Notes: generated from the letters alone by a model not told the origin. Counted from the first letter of the stretch, positions 10,183 through 19,847 are shown. The stretch: 64,000 nt of DNA from Rhizoctonia solani (GCF_016906535.1 NC_057383.1:1798001-1862000); one strand, 5' to 3'. Made by a program: numbers and translations.

Positions 10183-10870
10183 CTTAGATGACATCCTGAT
10201 TTACTCAAAGGATGACGCATCCCACACTCAGCACGTTCACGAAGTCCTACGCCGGTTAATGGAAAACCAATTGTTCTGTAAAGCGTCCAAATGTACCTTC
10301 CACGTCACTTCCGTGGAATACCTGGGAATCATTGTTTTGGACAACGGGTTCAGCTTGGACAAGCTCAAGATCCAGGCTGTACAGGAATGGCCCACACCCA
10401 CTAAGGTTAAAGAAGTTCAATCGTTCCTAGGCTTTGCCAACTTCCTCCGTTGATTTGTTGCCAACTTCAGCCACATGGCTAGGCCGTTACACAACCTAGT
10501 CAAGAAGGACACTCCTTGGAAATGGGAATCAAGGGAACAAGAAGCTTTCCAAGGGTTGAAGGACGCAATCACAAGTGCACCCGTACTTCGCCACGCAGAC
10601 CCCACCAAACCCTATTTCCTGGAAACGGACGCATCCGGTGCAGCTTTGGGATCCATACTCAGTCAACGTCAGGAAGATGGCCGGTTACACCCATTAGGGT
10701 TCCTCTCAGAGTCATTTAAGGGAGCAGAACAGAACTATGATACGCACAACAAGGAATTACTTGCAATCATTTGCTCTTTTGAATATTGGCGCATCTTCTT
10801 GGAAGGAACAGTCCACCCAATCACGGTCTTTACGGATCACCGGAACCTAGAATACTGGAAGGAGTCAAGG
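10183..10870 (+). pseudogene. Gypsy A pol, part 2: RT thumb and RNase H
   Basis: Joined to part 1 this completes YLDDILIYS and continues through FCKASKCTFHVTSVEYLG, a typical RT connection, into RNase H (YFLETDASGAALGSILSQR, DTHNKELLAI, FTDHRNLEYW). A TGA at 10451-10453 interrupts FLR-FVANF where Gypsy B has Arg. It ends at WKESR, where Gypsy B is inserted with duplication CAAGG. Confidence 0.92.
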
Positions 10871-11432
10871 TGTTACAAACCCCTTGATTATACCATTGGA
10901 ATCGCCTGTTTTTTCTATTATTTTTAGTATTTTTAACGGACTCTATATCTTTTGTTTTTCGATCACGTGACCTCGGCGCTTATTATGCCGAGATGCCGCG
11001 CCGAGATGCCGTGCCAAGGGCGCTTAGGAGACATCCACGCTTCTGCGCAGCCCGCAGCACGCTTCCTTTTCCCACCATGTACTTCTTTTCTCACGCGCAC
11101 AGACCATGTAGATAGTGCGCCTTTGTCTATATATACAGCAGGGAAATCGCTTGGAGACCCCAAGTCGATTTTACCTCGTCTCATATTCATTGAGGAGGAT
11201 TAGTCAGCCAGCTAAGTAGCAGGCCCCCAGTAGTATTCAGACGCTCACCACCCCTTAAACTCACCACACCTCCAGGCCTAAGGCCCCTTTGCATTAGTTA
11301 GATAGTAGAAGTCCGCCTTAAGCGGAAGTAGGATAGCCTTATTAGTTAGATTACGTACAGTTTGCTTGTAGTAGTACGGCCTTAAGCGCCCAACTCCACC
11401 AGCGAGTGCCCACCTTACAGTGGTGCACGACA
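10871..11432 (+). repeat. 5' LTR of Gypsy B
   Basis: 562 bp, TG..CA. It contains the TATA box TCTATATATACAGC (11126-11139) and the self-primer sequence CAAGTCGATTTTA (11161-11173). Its partner is 16565-17701 minus an insert. Confidence 0.95.
11161..11173 (+). promoter_or_regulatory. self-primer sequence of Gypsy B RNA
   Basis: CAAGTCGATTTTA lies about 30 nt downstream of the TATA box and is the exact reverse complement of 11436-11448. The same geometry as in Gypsy A, with unrelated sequence, argues for conserved self-priming. Confidence 0.75.
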
Positions 11433-11435
11433 TTG

Positions 11436-11448
11436 TAAAATCGACTTG
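11436..11448 (+). promoter_or_regulatory. primer-binding site of Gypsy B (self-priming)
   Basis: TAAAATCGACTTG starts 4 nt after the 5' LTR end (11432) and pairs over 13 nt with 11161-11173. No tRNA 3'-end (TGG) start is present. Confidence 0.75.
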
Positions 11449-11952
11449 TGTAGGCTTTGATCGACAACGAGAGGACCTCCAGTACTAGCACGAGGGAAAT
11501 CACGTGAACGGACTCGCCTTTCGCTATTAATAATCAAACTAGCGTTGGTCCCACGTAGTACCAAATTGCTATAAGGCTGACAGGCTCTGATTGCCCGTAT
11601 ACCACGAGTTTCGCCGGAACTCTGCAAGTAGCGCTCCTAGACAGCTGAAACACCCGCTTGCAAAAAACCCGCACATATCACGATTGCCAGATCTGCTGAT
11701 TTGCTGTAGGGATTGTCCAACGCTAGGTGCTTGACGCAAGGAGTTAGCGAACAACATCTTGCGCAAAAACCGCTCATAAGTCCTGTACCAGGCACCCATT
11801 CCCCCCCACGCCGTTTCAATATTCCCTCCACTCACTCTGGAGTCCCACACCCTTACTCCCGGCCTTCCTCTCGCTCCTCTTGACGTTCCATTCCATCCCA
11901 CTCCCAACCGGCCTCTCGCAGCACATCTCCCACTCTGCAAGACTTGCCCAGA

Positions 11953-13146
11953 ATGGAACCAGAGCCGTCCCCTACCGCTCTCCTCGAGGCTATCACAGCC
12001 CTCACAGCCACAGTTGGGTCCCTGCAGGACCAAATCCGCGCCCAAAGCCAACAAATCACTGAGCTTAGGGCCATATGCAAGGAAACAGCGGACCTCCTCG
12101 GGGATAAGGATCAAGGAGTCCCTCAAACCAAGCCTGGCCCATCGACTGGGCCTGTCACTCCCCCTACCCACGCAGGGGGAGAAGCCCACACTCCAGGCAC
12201 GGTTAGGCCTGGGCTCAAGGCCCCATTCAGGCCATCAAGAGGAACGGGATTTGATTCCGAAGAAGACGAAGAGCCAAGGCGCCCCAAAAAGGAGCCTCAG
12301 GGAACGCCTAGAAGGCACCTCGGGTCCCTCACCCCCTTCGATGCTGGGTCCAGCGTAAAGAGACCTAAGATGGACCTCCCGGACCCATACAAGGGAGACA
12401 CCAGGGGCCGCAAAGCCACCCAATGGCTGGATTGAATGATGCTCTGGGTTGCCCTTCACAGGGACCAGTTTGACGAAGAAGAGCAGATGGTCGTGTGGAT
12501 CCTCTACCACATGACAGATAAAGCAGCTGATTGGGCACTCCCCCTCATAGGGGCCATCATCAAGGGCGAGGGTAACCCGCCAACCACCATCCAGGCCTTA
12601 ACGGCCAAGTTCAAGGAGGCATTTGACGACCCTGATGCCAAGCGGGCGGCCGCCAGGAAAATAGCCGCGCTAACTCAGACCACTACTACGTCTGAGTACG
12701 TCACCGAATTCCGCAACCTCATGGCGGAACTCGACTGGAACACCAAGGCGTACATTGCCCAGTTCGTGCGCGGCCTTCACTGGAAGGTAAAGGAGCTCCT
12801 GTCCACCAAGGACAATATCCCAGACAACAACCTCGAGGCTATATTCGCTGCCTCGGTCAAAATAGACAATATTCGTCGGGAAAACGAGGAGAACCGCCCC
12901 AAAAAGGCTCCCACCAAGGCCCCGGTCATCGCGACCACTTCCACCACTACCACCACCCAACGGGTCCGCCTCTCTGAGGACCCTAATTATGTCACACCGG
13001 AAGAAAGGGATTGCCGCCGCGCGTCTGGCCTTTGTGTCAAGTGCGGCCAGAAAGGGCATGGGATCAAACAGTGCCCTAACGGGTGGAAAGCCACAATCAA
13101 GGAGGTAGCTAAGGTTGCTGAAGATGTCGAGTTGGGAAAAGATTAA
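11953..13146 (+). pseudogene. Gypsy B gag (single TGA stop)
   Basis: The ATG at 11953 (MEPEPSP) precedes a coiled-coil-like stretch (TATVGSLQDQIRAQSQQITE), a charged proline-rich linker, the gag core (SEYVTEFRNLMAELDWN) and a CCHC zinc knuckle CVKCGQKGHGIKQC. The frame is continuous to TAA 13144-13146 except for TGA at 12433-12435 in QWLD-MMLW, where Gypsy A has TR and an Arg codon CGA is the likely ancestor. Gag forms the particle shell and binds the RNA. Pol overlaps in the -1 frame from the slippery site at 13134. Confidence 0.9.
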
Positions 13147-13175
13147 AGTCGAGGACTGCTGCCAAGCCCCCGACT
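13134..13175 (+). promoter_or_regulatory. -1 ribosomal frameshift signal at Gypsy B gag/pol junction
   Basis: G GGA AAA (13134-13140) sits in the gag frame two codons before the stop. After a 6-nt spacer (GATTAA) AGTCGAGG (13147-13154) can pair with CCCCGACT (13168-13175) with one mismatch, giving a hairpin at the usual distance. Pol follows in the -1 frame without a stop (RLKSRTAAK..). The spacing is the same as in Gypsy A. Confidence 0.78.
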
Positions 13176-16100
13176 AAAAAGGACAATATAGATAGTTGCG
13201 TTGAATTTGTATCAGTTGGTCTTGACTCAAATAAAAAACCTCTATTATTTATCGATCTATACGTCCAGAATTTCCCGGCAGAACCTCTCAAAACTTTAAT
13301 AGACTCAGGAGCCACATTGAACTTCATTTCCCCCTCGATTGTGGAAAAATACAAAATCCCAAAAACCCAGCTCGAAAATCCACGAGTTGTGAGAATGTTA
13401 GATGGTACCATTTCCCAGACTGGTCGCATTTGGCACCAGGTTCAACTCGCGGTCTCGGCCCATGGCCACACACACTCCATCCCCTTCCTTGTCTGCCCAA
13501 TAGGCAACACCCCGGCAATACTTGGCATGACATGGCTAACCCAGGAATCACCTCTAATAGACTGGTCTTTAGGCACCATCACATTCCCAGACCAAGTCCA
13601 GATCGCCTCAGAGGAGGAAGCAGACCCTAATCCCTTAGCCGACTTACCCGCAGAATATCACAAATTTGCTCAAGTATTTGGCAAAGAAGAATTCAAGGTC
13701 CTTCCCCCCCATAGGGAATATGATATTGCCATTGATTTAATCCCGGATGCCAAACTCTCCCCTGGGCCCATTTATGGCATGACCAACGCAGAATCAAAAG
13801 CCCTGAAGCAGCACATTGACGAAGAATTAGCAACAGGCAAGATCCGTCCCAGCACTTCCTCAGCAGGTGCCCCGGTCATGTTCGTGAAAAAAGCTGATGG
13901 ATCCCTCCGCCTAGTTGTCGATTACAGGAAGCTGAATGACGTAACTCACAAGAACGTCTACCCGCTGCCAAGACAAGATGACCTCATGGCCAAGTTAAGA
14001 CATGCCAAATTATTCACAAAACTTGACTTACGCTGGGGTTACAACAATGTGCGAATCAAGGAGGGAGATGAATGGAAGACGGCCTTTAGGACCAAATATG
14101 GGCTCTTTGAATATCTAGTTATGCCTTTTGGTCTTACAAATGCTCCTGCCGCCTTCCAGCATTTCATGAATGATCTATTCAGGGACCTCATTGACGTCAC
14201 AGTGGTCATTTATCTGGACAACATCTTGATCTTCTCAGAAAATCCAGAAGAACACCCAGCCCACATGAGGGAAGTACTATCCAGGTTAATGGCAAACCAA
14301 CTCTTCTGCAAACTCTCAAAGTGTCATTTCCATGTAACCACGGTCGACTACTTAGGCATTGTTATCTCCCCTGCTGGGTTCTCAATGGACCAGAAGAAAA
14401 TAGAAGCGGTCACAACCTGGCCCACTCCCAAAACGGTCAAACAGGTTCAGGCTTTCCTAGGATTCGTCAACTACCTCAGACGGTTCATTCCCAATTTCAG
14501 CTTGGTTGCACGCCCCCTCCACAACCTCACCAAAAAGGAAACCCTTTGGTCATGGGGTAACCCAGAAGAGGAAGCATTCCAGGAGTTGAAACGCCTAGTT
14601 ACTTGGTCACCAGTGCTTATCCATTCCAATCCTAGCCTCCCCTACTACCTTGAAACAGATGCGTCAGGGGTAGCCATGGGAGCAATCCTCAGTCAAAGAG
14701 GGGAGGATAACCGTTTACACCCGGTAGCCTATATGTCGAAATCCTTCTCTGGTGCTGAGGCCAATTACGACACCCATGACAAGGAACTCCTGGCCATCAT
14801 CAAAGCCCTAGAGGAGTGGCGTATTTTCCTAGAAGCAACAGATAGGCCAATTCAGGTTTTTACGGACCATAGGAACCTAGAATACTGGATGCAGGCACGG
14901 ACCTTCAACCGTAGGCACGCACGATGGCGTATTTTCCTGAGCGATTTCAATTTCGAGATCCACTATCGCCCAGGAAAGCAATCAGGGAAACCAGACGCGT
15001 TATCTAGAAGGTCAGATTATGTGGACACGTCCCCAGAACCAGAGGTCATGTTACCATCGGAGGTCTTTGCCAATACGTCAGAGGAAGAAGTCAAAATTGT
15101 CACAGAAATTCGCTCTAGACTCAGGGAGGATCCATCACTGGAACCCATCATTCAATTTCTCACAGAAGATGCGGACAATGCACCTCCCTCCATTTGGAAA
15201 GCTTACAGAGACTACGATTGGGAAGAGGACCTTCTATGGTACCAAGGGAAACTAGTTGTCCCAGACTTGGAAACCCTGAAAGAACGGCTGCTGAGGGAAT
15301 TCCACAACTCACCACTGGCCGGTCACCCAGGTCAACAGAGGACCCTTGAGCTTCTAAGTCGCAACTACTGGTGGCCAGGCATGAAATCATCCTCCAAAGA
15401 ATGGGTGGAATGCTGCCCCACATGCCAGGCCAACCGCCGAGCACGCGCCCCGGTCATTGCCCTCAAACCTCTGGAAGTTCCCCCGTACCCATTCCACACG
15501 ATTTCCTATGACTTTATCACGGGTTTCCCTAAGTCAAACGGCCATGACGCAATCTTGGTAGTCATCGACTCCTTCTCCAAATTCGGGCATTTCATCCCAA
15601 CTACCAAGAAGGTTACATCTAAAGGCCTAGCGGATTTATTCATCTCACATGTGTGGAAACTCCACGGGTTACCAGTCAAAACAATTTCAGACAGGGGGAC
15701 AACGTTTACTGGAAAGTTCCTAAGGGCACTCTATCAACGCCTCGGAGTAAAACCAGCCTTTTCATCAGCCTACCACCCGGAATCGGACGGACAAACAGAA
15801 AGGGTGAACCAGTTCATCGAGTTCTACCTCAGATCATACGTTGCCGCCGACCACTCAGATTGGGCCACCTGGTTGCCACTAGCGGAATATGCCTATAATA
15901 ACGCAAAACACTCTGCAACCGGAAAAACTCCTTTTGAATTGGTTTATGGAAGAAACCCCATCATGAATCCGTCTAACGTTCCCGCGAATGTTCCAGAAGC
16001 AGACCTTGTAGCCGATACCTTGGCCCAAGAATGGAAGGAAGCAGAGTCAGCGCTGAGAATGACAAAAGAACGCATGACTAAAACAACAGGGATGATACCG

Positions 16101-16553
16101 GAATACTCCATAGGCGAAAAAGTCTGGCTAGATGGAAAGAACATAGAACTTAGGACAAACTCCAATAAGCTAGACCCCAAACGCCTAGGCCCATTCAAGG
16201 TTACAGAGAAATTATCCAGCCACGCCTACCGCCTGGAACTCCCCGAAACCCTGAAAATCCACAATGTATTCTACGTGGGATTACTATCAAAGGCACACGA
16301 GTCACCAAGTCAGCCGTTCCCAGAACGACCCCCTCCTGAAACAATAGAAGGGGAGGAAGAATACGAGGTCGAACAAATCATTGACTCTAAACGCCAACGG
16401 GGAAAATGGTTTTATTTGATCAAATGGAAGGGTTACGGTCCAGAGGATAACTCATGGGAGCCAGAGGAACTGTTGGAACACAGCCAGGAAGAGATCAAGC
16501 GCTTTAACCAAGCCAGACTCAGAAAGGCTCGTGACGCCGCCAAGAGCCTTTAA
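13140..16553 (+). CDS. Gypsy B pol polyprotein (PR-RT-RH-IN-chromodomain)
   Basis: The frame is open from the frameshift site to TAA 16551-16553. In order: aspartic protease LIDSGATLNF (codons near 13296); RT with RLVVDYRKLND, FTKLDLRWGYNNVR and FGLTNAPAAFQHFMNDLF; RNase H with YYLETDASGVAMGAILSQ and FTDHRNLEYW; integrase zinc module H..H..CCPTC and DDE core (VVIDSFSKFGHF, TISDRGTTFTG, SAYHPESDGQTERVN); and a chromodomain with EYEVEQI, FYLIKWKGYG and NSWEPEE, whose aromatic cage residues are present. The RT active site reads YLDN because codon 14220-14222 is AAC; GAC is expected, so RT is probably dead. The enzyme complex copies and integrates the element in the nucleus. Confidence 0.93.
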   Translation, partial: RLKSRTAAKPPTKKDNIDSCVEFVSVGLDSNKKPLLFIDLYVQNFPAEPLKTLIDSGATLNFISPSIVEKYKIPKTQLENPRVVRMLDGTISQTGRIWHQVQLAVSAHGHTHSIPFLVCPIGNTPAILGMTWLTQESPLIDWSLGTITFPDQVQIASEEEADPNPLADLPAEYHKFAQVFGKEEFKVLPPHREYDIAIDLIPDAKLSPGPIYGMTNAESKALKQHIDEELATGKIRPSTSSAGAPVMFVKKADGSLRLVVDYRKLNDVTHKNVYPLPRQDDLMAKLRHAKLFTKLDLRWGYNNVRIKEGDEWKTAFRTKYGLFEYLVMPFGLTNAPAAFQHFMNDLFRDLIDVTVVIYLDNILIFSENPEEHPAHMREVLSRLMANQLFCKLSKCHFHVTTVDYLGIVISPAGFSMDQKKIEAVTTWPTPKTVKQVQAFLGFVNYLRRFIPNFSLVARPLHNLTKKETLWSWGNPEEEAFQELKRLVTWSPVLIHSNPSLPYYLETDASGVAMGAILSQRGEDNRLHPVAYMSKSFSGAEANYDTHDKELLAIIKALEEWRIFLEATDRPIQVFTDHRNLEYWMQARTFNRRHARWRIFLSDFNFEIHYRPGKQSGKPDALSRRSDYVDTSPEPEVMLPSEVFANTSEEEVKIVTEIRSRLREDPSLEPIIQFLTEDADNAPPSIWKAYRDYDWEEDLLWYQGKLVVPDLETLKERLLREFHNSPLAGHPGQQRTLELLSRNYWWPGMKSSSKEWVECCPTCQANRRARAPVIALKPLEVPPYPFHTISYDFITGFPKSNGHDAILVVIDSFSKFGHFIPTTKKVTSKGLADLFISHVWKLHGLPVKTISDRGTTFTGKFLRALYQRLGVKPAFSSAYHPESDGQTERVNQFIEFYLRSYVAADHSDWATWLPLAEYAYNNAKHSATGKTPFELVYGRNPIMNPSNVPANVPEADLVADTLAQEWKEAESALRMTKERMTKTTGMIPEYSIGEKVWLDGKNIELRTNSNKLDPKRLGPFKVTEKLSSHAYRLELPETLKIHNVFYVGLLSKAHESPSQPFPERPPPETIEGEEEYEVEQIIDSKRQRGKWFYLIKWKGYGPEDNSWEPEELLEHSQEEIKRFNQARLRKARDAAKSL

Positions 16554-16564
16554 GGGGGGGGCAA
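16554..16564 (+). promoter_or_regulatory. polypurine tract of Gypsy B
   Basis: GGGGGGGGCAA lies directly between the pol stop and the 3' LTR, the position where plus-strand DNA synthesis is primed. Confidence 0.8.
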
Positions 16565-17701
16565 TGTTACAAACCCCTTGATTATACCATTGGAATTGCC
16601 TGTTTTTTCTATTATTTTTAGTATTTTTAACGGACTCTATATCTTTTGTTTTTCGATCACGTGACCTCGGCGCTTATTATGCCGAGATGCCGCGCCGAGA
16701 TGTTGTGCCAAGGGCGCTTAGGAGACATCCACGCTTCTGCGCAGCCCGCAGCACGCTTCCTTTTCCCACCATGTACTTCTTTTCTCACGCGCACTGTCCT
16801 AGACGTCTGTAAGGACGTCAAGGGTGCGGGCGCTTACGGCCGTGTGACTAATACAATGTACCGCGTAAGGCGGTGAGGTTCTACCCTACGACGTACTCAA
16901 CACTATCTACGGTGATAAGACGCTTTAAGGCGTCGGTGAGCTACCTAAGTACAATGGAGAGAACGCTTAAGGCGTGGAGCTAAGTAGTTACTGGGCTATA
17001 AGGCCCTCGTACAGTGTGATGAAGCGACAAGAGGTAATCGACCTGGGTGTTACCATGGTCGGTTGGCCTCCTTATATATTCTACAGACTATCTAATTACA
17101 AATGTACTATATCAAATGATGTATCAAATAAGAATCCCGCTCCGCAGTCGGCCTTACTCATGCATACGTGTCACTGACGTGTCATGATGATGTCATAGGT
17201 GGAGGTGGCTACGCATGATGAGTAAGCGCGGGTGGGGACGTGGCTCGGCGCTTAGCGTATGATATAAGCGCCGAAGTCACGTGATTAGAAATGTCGTCCG
17301 TTTAACTTCGTTTAAATTCGAGAAATTGGGAATAAATTCCCTGGTATTGAGTGTGTTTACGACACGCACAGACCATGTAGATAGTGCGCCTTTGTCTATA
17401 TATACAGCAGGGAAATCGCTTGGAGACCCCAAGTTGATTTTACCTTGTCTCATATTCATTGAGGAGGATTAGTCAGCCAGCTAAGTAGCAGGCCCCCAGT
17501 AGTATTCAGACGCTCACCACCCCTTAAACTCACCACACCTCCAGGCCTAAGGCCCCTTTGCATTAGTTAGATAGTAGAAGTCCGCCTTAAGCGGAAGTAG
17601 GATAGCCTTATTAGTTAGATTACGTACAGTTTGCTTGTAGTAGTACGGCCTTAAGCGCCCAACTCCACCAGCGAGTGCCCACCTTACAGTGGTGCACGAC
17701 A
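16565..17701 (+). repeat. 3' LTR of Gypsy B, interrupted by solo LTR A
   Basis: The LTR is 562 bp after removal of 16795-17364 and one 5-bp duplication. All five differences from the 5' LTR are C to T in this copy, three of them in TCG, and one alters the self-primer (CAAGTTGATTTTA). Confidence 0.93.
16795..17364 (-). mobile_element. solo LTR of Gypsy A family, reverse orientation, in Gypsy B 3' LTR
   Basis: The 570-bp insert begins TGTCCTAGACG and ends TTTACGACA, the reverse complement of a family A LTR (573 bp). It has target duplication CGCAC (16790-16794, 17365-17369). It shows that family A elements were still transposing after Gypsy B had inserted into Gypsy A. Confidence 0.93.
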
Positions 17702-19383
17702 CAAGGACCTTTAACCAACGTCACGCACGGTGGCACCTGCTACTAGCAGGATACAACTTCCAAATCGTATACCGTCCGGGAAAACAGTCCGGCAAACCAG
17801 ACGCCCTGTCCCGCCGATCCAATCATGCTGACGTTCCCCCGGCCAGCCAGACCATGCTGCCAGACCCTGTCTTTGCCAACATAGCCAAAGTAACGCCCGA
17901 GAAGGAGATCCAGCGCCTGATTGAAACCGCCCTAGACCAAGACAAATCCTTGGAGGAAATATTACAATTCCTCCAAAACAAGTCCAAGGCGCCTCCATCC
18001 ATCAAACGCGCATTCAAAGATTACCAGATGGAGGCAGGACTTCTTTTCTACCAGGGCCGAATTGTGGTACCAGACGTAGGGACTCTGAGAACGGACCTTC
18101 TCCGGATTTTCCATGACAGCCCCTTGGCAGGCCACCCAGGAAGACAACGGACACTAGAACTACTATCCCGTAATTACTACTGGCCAGGCATCCGTGCAGA
18201 CACCTACTGGCATGTGGACTCCTGTGAAACCTGCCAACGAATAAGGAAACCAAAGTACTCCTCCATTCCCCCGCAGCTGCTTGAACTCCCAACTAGGCCA
18301 TGGCAACACGTCTCCTATGACATGATTGTAGACTTGCCAAGGGACGGGAACCACAACTCAATACTGGTCATAGTAGACAGCTTCACCAAATATGGGATCT
18401 TTATCAAATGCTCCAAGAAGCTGAAAGCACCCGAACTAGCGGAGTTGTTCCTAGAACACGTATGGAAACGCCACGGCATGCCAGAGAAGACTATATCCGA
18501 CAGAGGGAGGGTCTTCAACAATAAATTCCTACGGGCCCTGTACAAACGCCTTGGCATTGACCCACACTTCTCATCAGCGTACCACCCCCAGAGCAACGGA
18601 CAAACGGAACGAGTCAACCCTTCTATTGAACACTTCCTCAGGGCCTATTCAGGGGTCAATCAACGGGACTGGGCTAAATGGCTCCCTATGGCGGAGTTTG
18701 CGTACAACAATGCTGTACACAGTAGCACGGGTAAAACCCCCTTCAAAGCATTGTACGGATGAGAACCTACCTTAACCCCATCCAACATACCTACAGACGT
18801 CCCGGAGGCAGATGATCTTGCCCAAACTATGGAAGCACAATGGAAGGAGGTGGAATCCGCCCTCCGGCAATCTAAGCAACGAATGATAGCCGGAGAGGAT
18901 GGAAGCCCAATAGAATTTGAAGTTGGGGAAGAAGCCTGGCTAGACGCCAAAAACGTGAAGCTAAAGACCCTGAGTCCAAAGCTAACTGAACAACGCCTAG
19001 GCCCCTTCAAAGTAACCAAGAAGATCTCCAACAGGGCATACCGCTTAGAACTCCCGCCAACAATGAGAATCCACGATGTCTTCTACGTGGGCCTGCTGTC
19101 AAAAGTCAGAAGGGACAGAAAGCGCAACTTCGAAAACCGGCCTCCGCCTGTCACCATAGACGGAGAGGAGGAATACGAGGTTGAAGGGATCACTGACATG
19201 GAAGAAAGGAATGGAAAATGGTTCTTCAGGGTAAAATGGAAAGGCTACGGATCAGAGGAGAATACCTGGGAGCCAAGGGAAAACCTTAAAAACGCCGAAA
19301 AAATACTAGAAAAATTTGAAAAGGAAATGAAAAAGAAGGCCCTCGGCGCTGCCAAGGCCCTTAGAGGGGGGGCAGTGTTGTAG
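17702..19383 (+). pseudogene. Gypsy A pol, part 3: end of RNase H, integrase, chromodomain
   Basis: It continues from WKESR with TFNQRHARWHLLLAGYNF. The integrase has the zinc module (HDSPLAGH.., CETC) and DDE core (VIVDSFTKYGIF, TISDRGRVFNN, SAYHPQSNGQTERVN). TGA at 18760-18762 replaces the Arg of the YGREP motif. The C-terminus has a chromodomain with EYEVEGI, FFRVKWKGYG and NTWEPRE. The frame runs through the polypurine tract and stops at TAG 19381-19383, a few bases inside the 3' LTR. Confidence 0.92.
19363..19375 (+). promoter_or_regulatory. polypurine tract of Gypsy A
   Basis: AGAGGGGGGGCAG directly precedes the 3' LTR start at 19376. Its G-run followed by CAG matches the tract of the miniature element. 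Confidence 0.8.
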
Positions 19384-19585
19384 ACACAATCGATACCAGG
19401 GAATTTATTCCCAATTTCTCGAATTTAAACAAAGGCAATTGGAGAACATTTTCAATCACGTGACATCGGCGCTTATATCCTATGCTAAGCGCCGAGCCAC
19501 GTCCCCATCCGCGCTTATCTCAGCACACGTAGCCACCTCCACCTGATGACATCATTATGACACGTCAGTGACACGTATGCATGAG

Positions 19586-19758
19586 TGTCATAAACAGAGG
19601 AAAATAGAACTAGCCGGAATTGAACCAGCTTGACCACTAAGCCATAGAGCCCTATTATTCCTCTGCTGACAACCCATGATTACACCTGCTACCCCCCAAA
19701 TTTGGGCTTGGGCCAGCATGCAACCACTTGTACTGGTCATGTGACCGTGTCCAGGACA
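19586..19758 (-). repeat. mini-LTR copy 1 (downstream LTR in element orientation)
   Basis: 173 bp, the same sequence as 19848-20020 and 4338-4510. The tRNA-like module maps to 19605-19651 (minus strand). Confidence 0.92.
19605..19651 (-). other. tRNA-derived module in mini-LTR copy 1
   Basis: The same 47-nt D-arm/T-arm fusion as at 4357-4403, followed by a TTTT terminator. Confidence 0.75.
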
Positions 19759-19773
19759 CTGCCCCCCTTTTTT
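19759..19773 (-). promoter_or_regulatory. polypurine tract of miniature element
   Basis: The minus strand reads AAAAAAGGGGGGCAG immediately before the LTR's TGTCCTGG. It resembles the Gypsy A tract, which also ends in a G-run plus CAG. Confidence 0.85.
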
Positions 19774-19847
19774 GGGTGGGCGGCGCCCCTGTGAAAAGTT
19801 TTTCCCATGGTGGGAATAGAACTGGTGTCCTTCCAAGTTCTACCAAG

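Larger units (their letters stand above)
10871..17701 (+). mobile_element. Gypsy B: nearly intact chromodomain Ty3/gypsy element inside Gypsy A
   Basis: The element begins TGTTACAAAC, ends GTGCACGACA and has target duplication CAAGG (10866-10870, 17702-17706). The LTRs are 562 bp and differ at five positions (0.9%), so insertion is younger than that of Gypsy A. Excluding a 575-bp solo LTR of family A in its 3' LTR, it is about 6.26 kb. It carries gag, a -1 frameshift signal and a 1,100-codon pol with protease, RT, RNase H, integrase and chromodomain. Only two lesions are obvious: a TGA in gag (12433) and YLDN instead of YLDD in RT. Such chromodomains are thought to steer integration to modified histones. 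Confidence 0.95.

Noticed and set aside
13430..13630. Separate small ORFs inside the Gypsy pol and gag regions
   Set aside because: They overlap the long pol or gag frames and have no own motifs; they are shadow frames.
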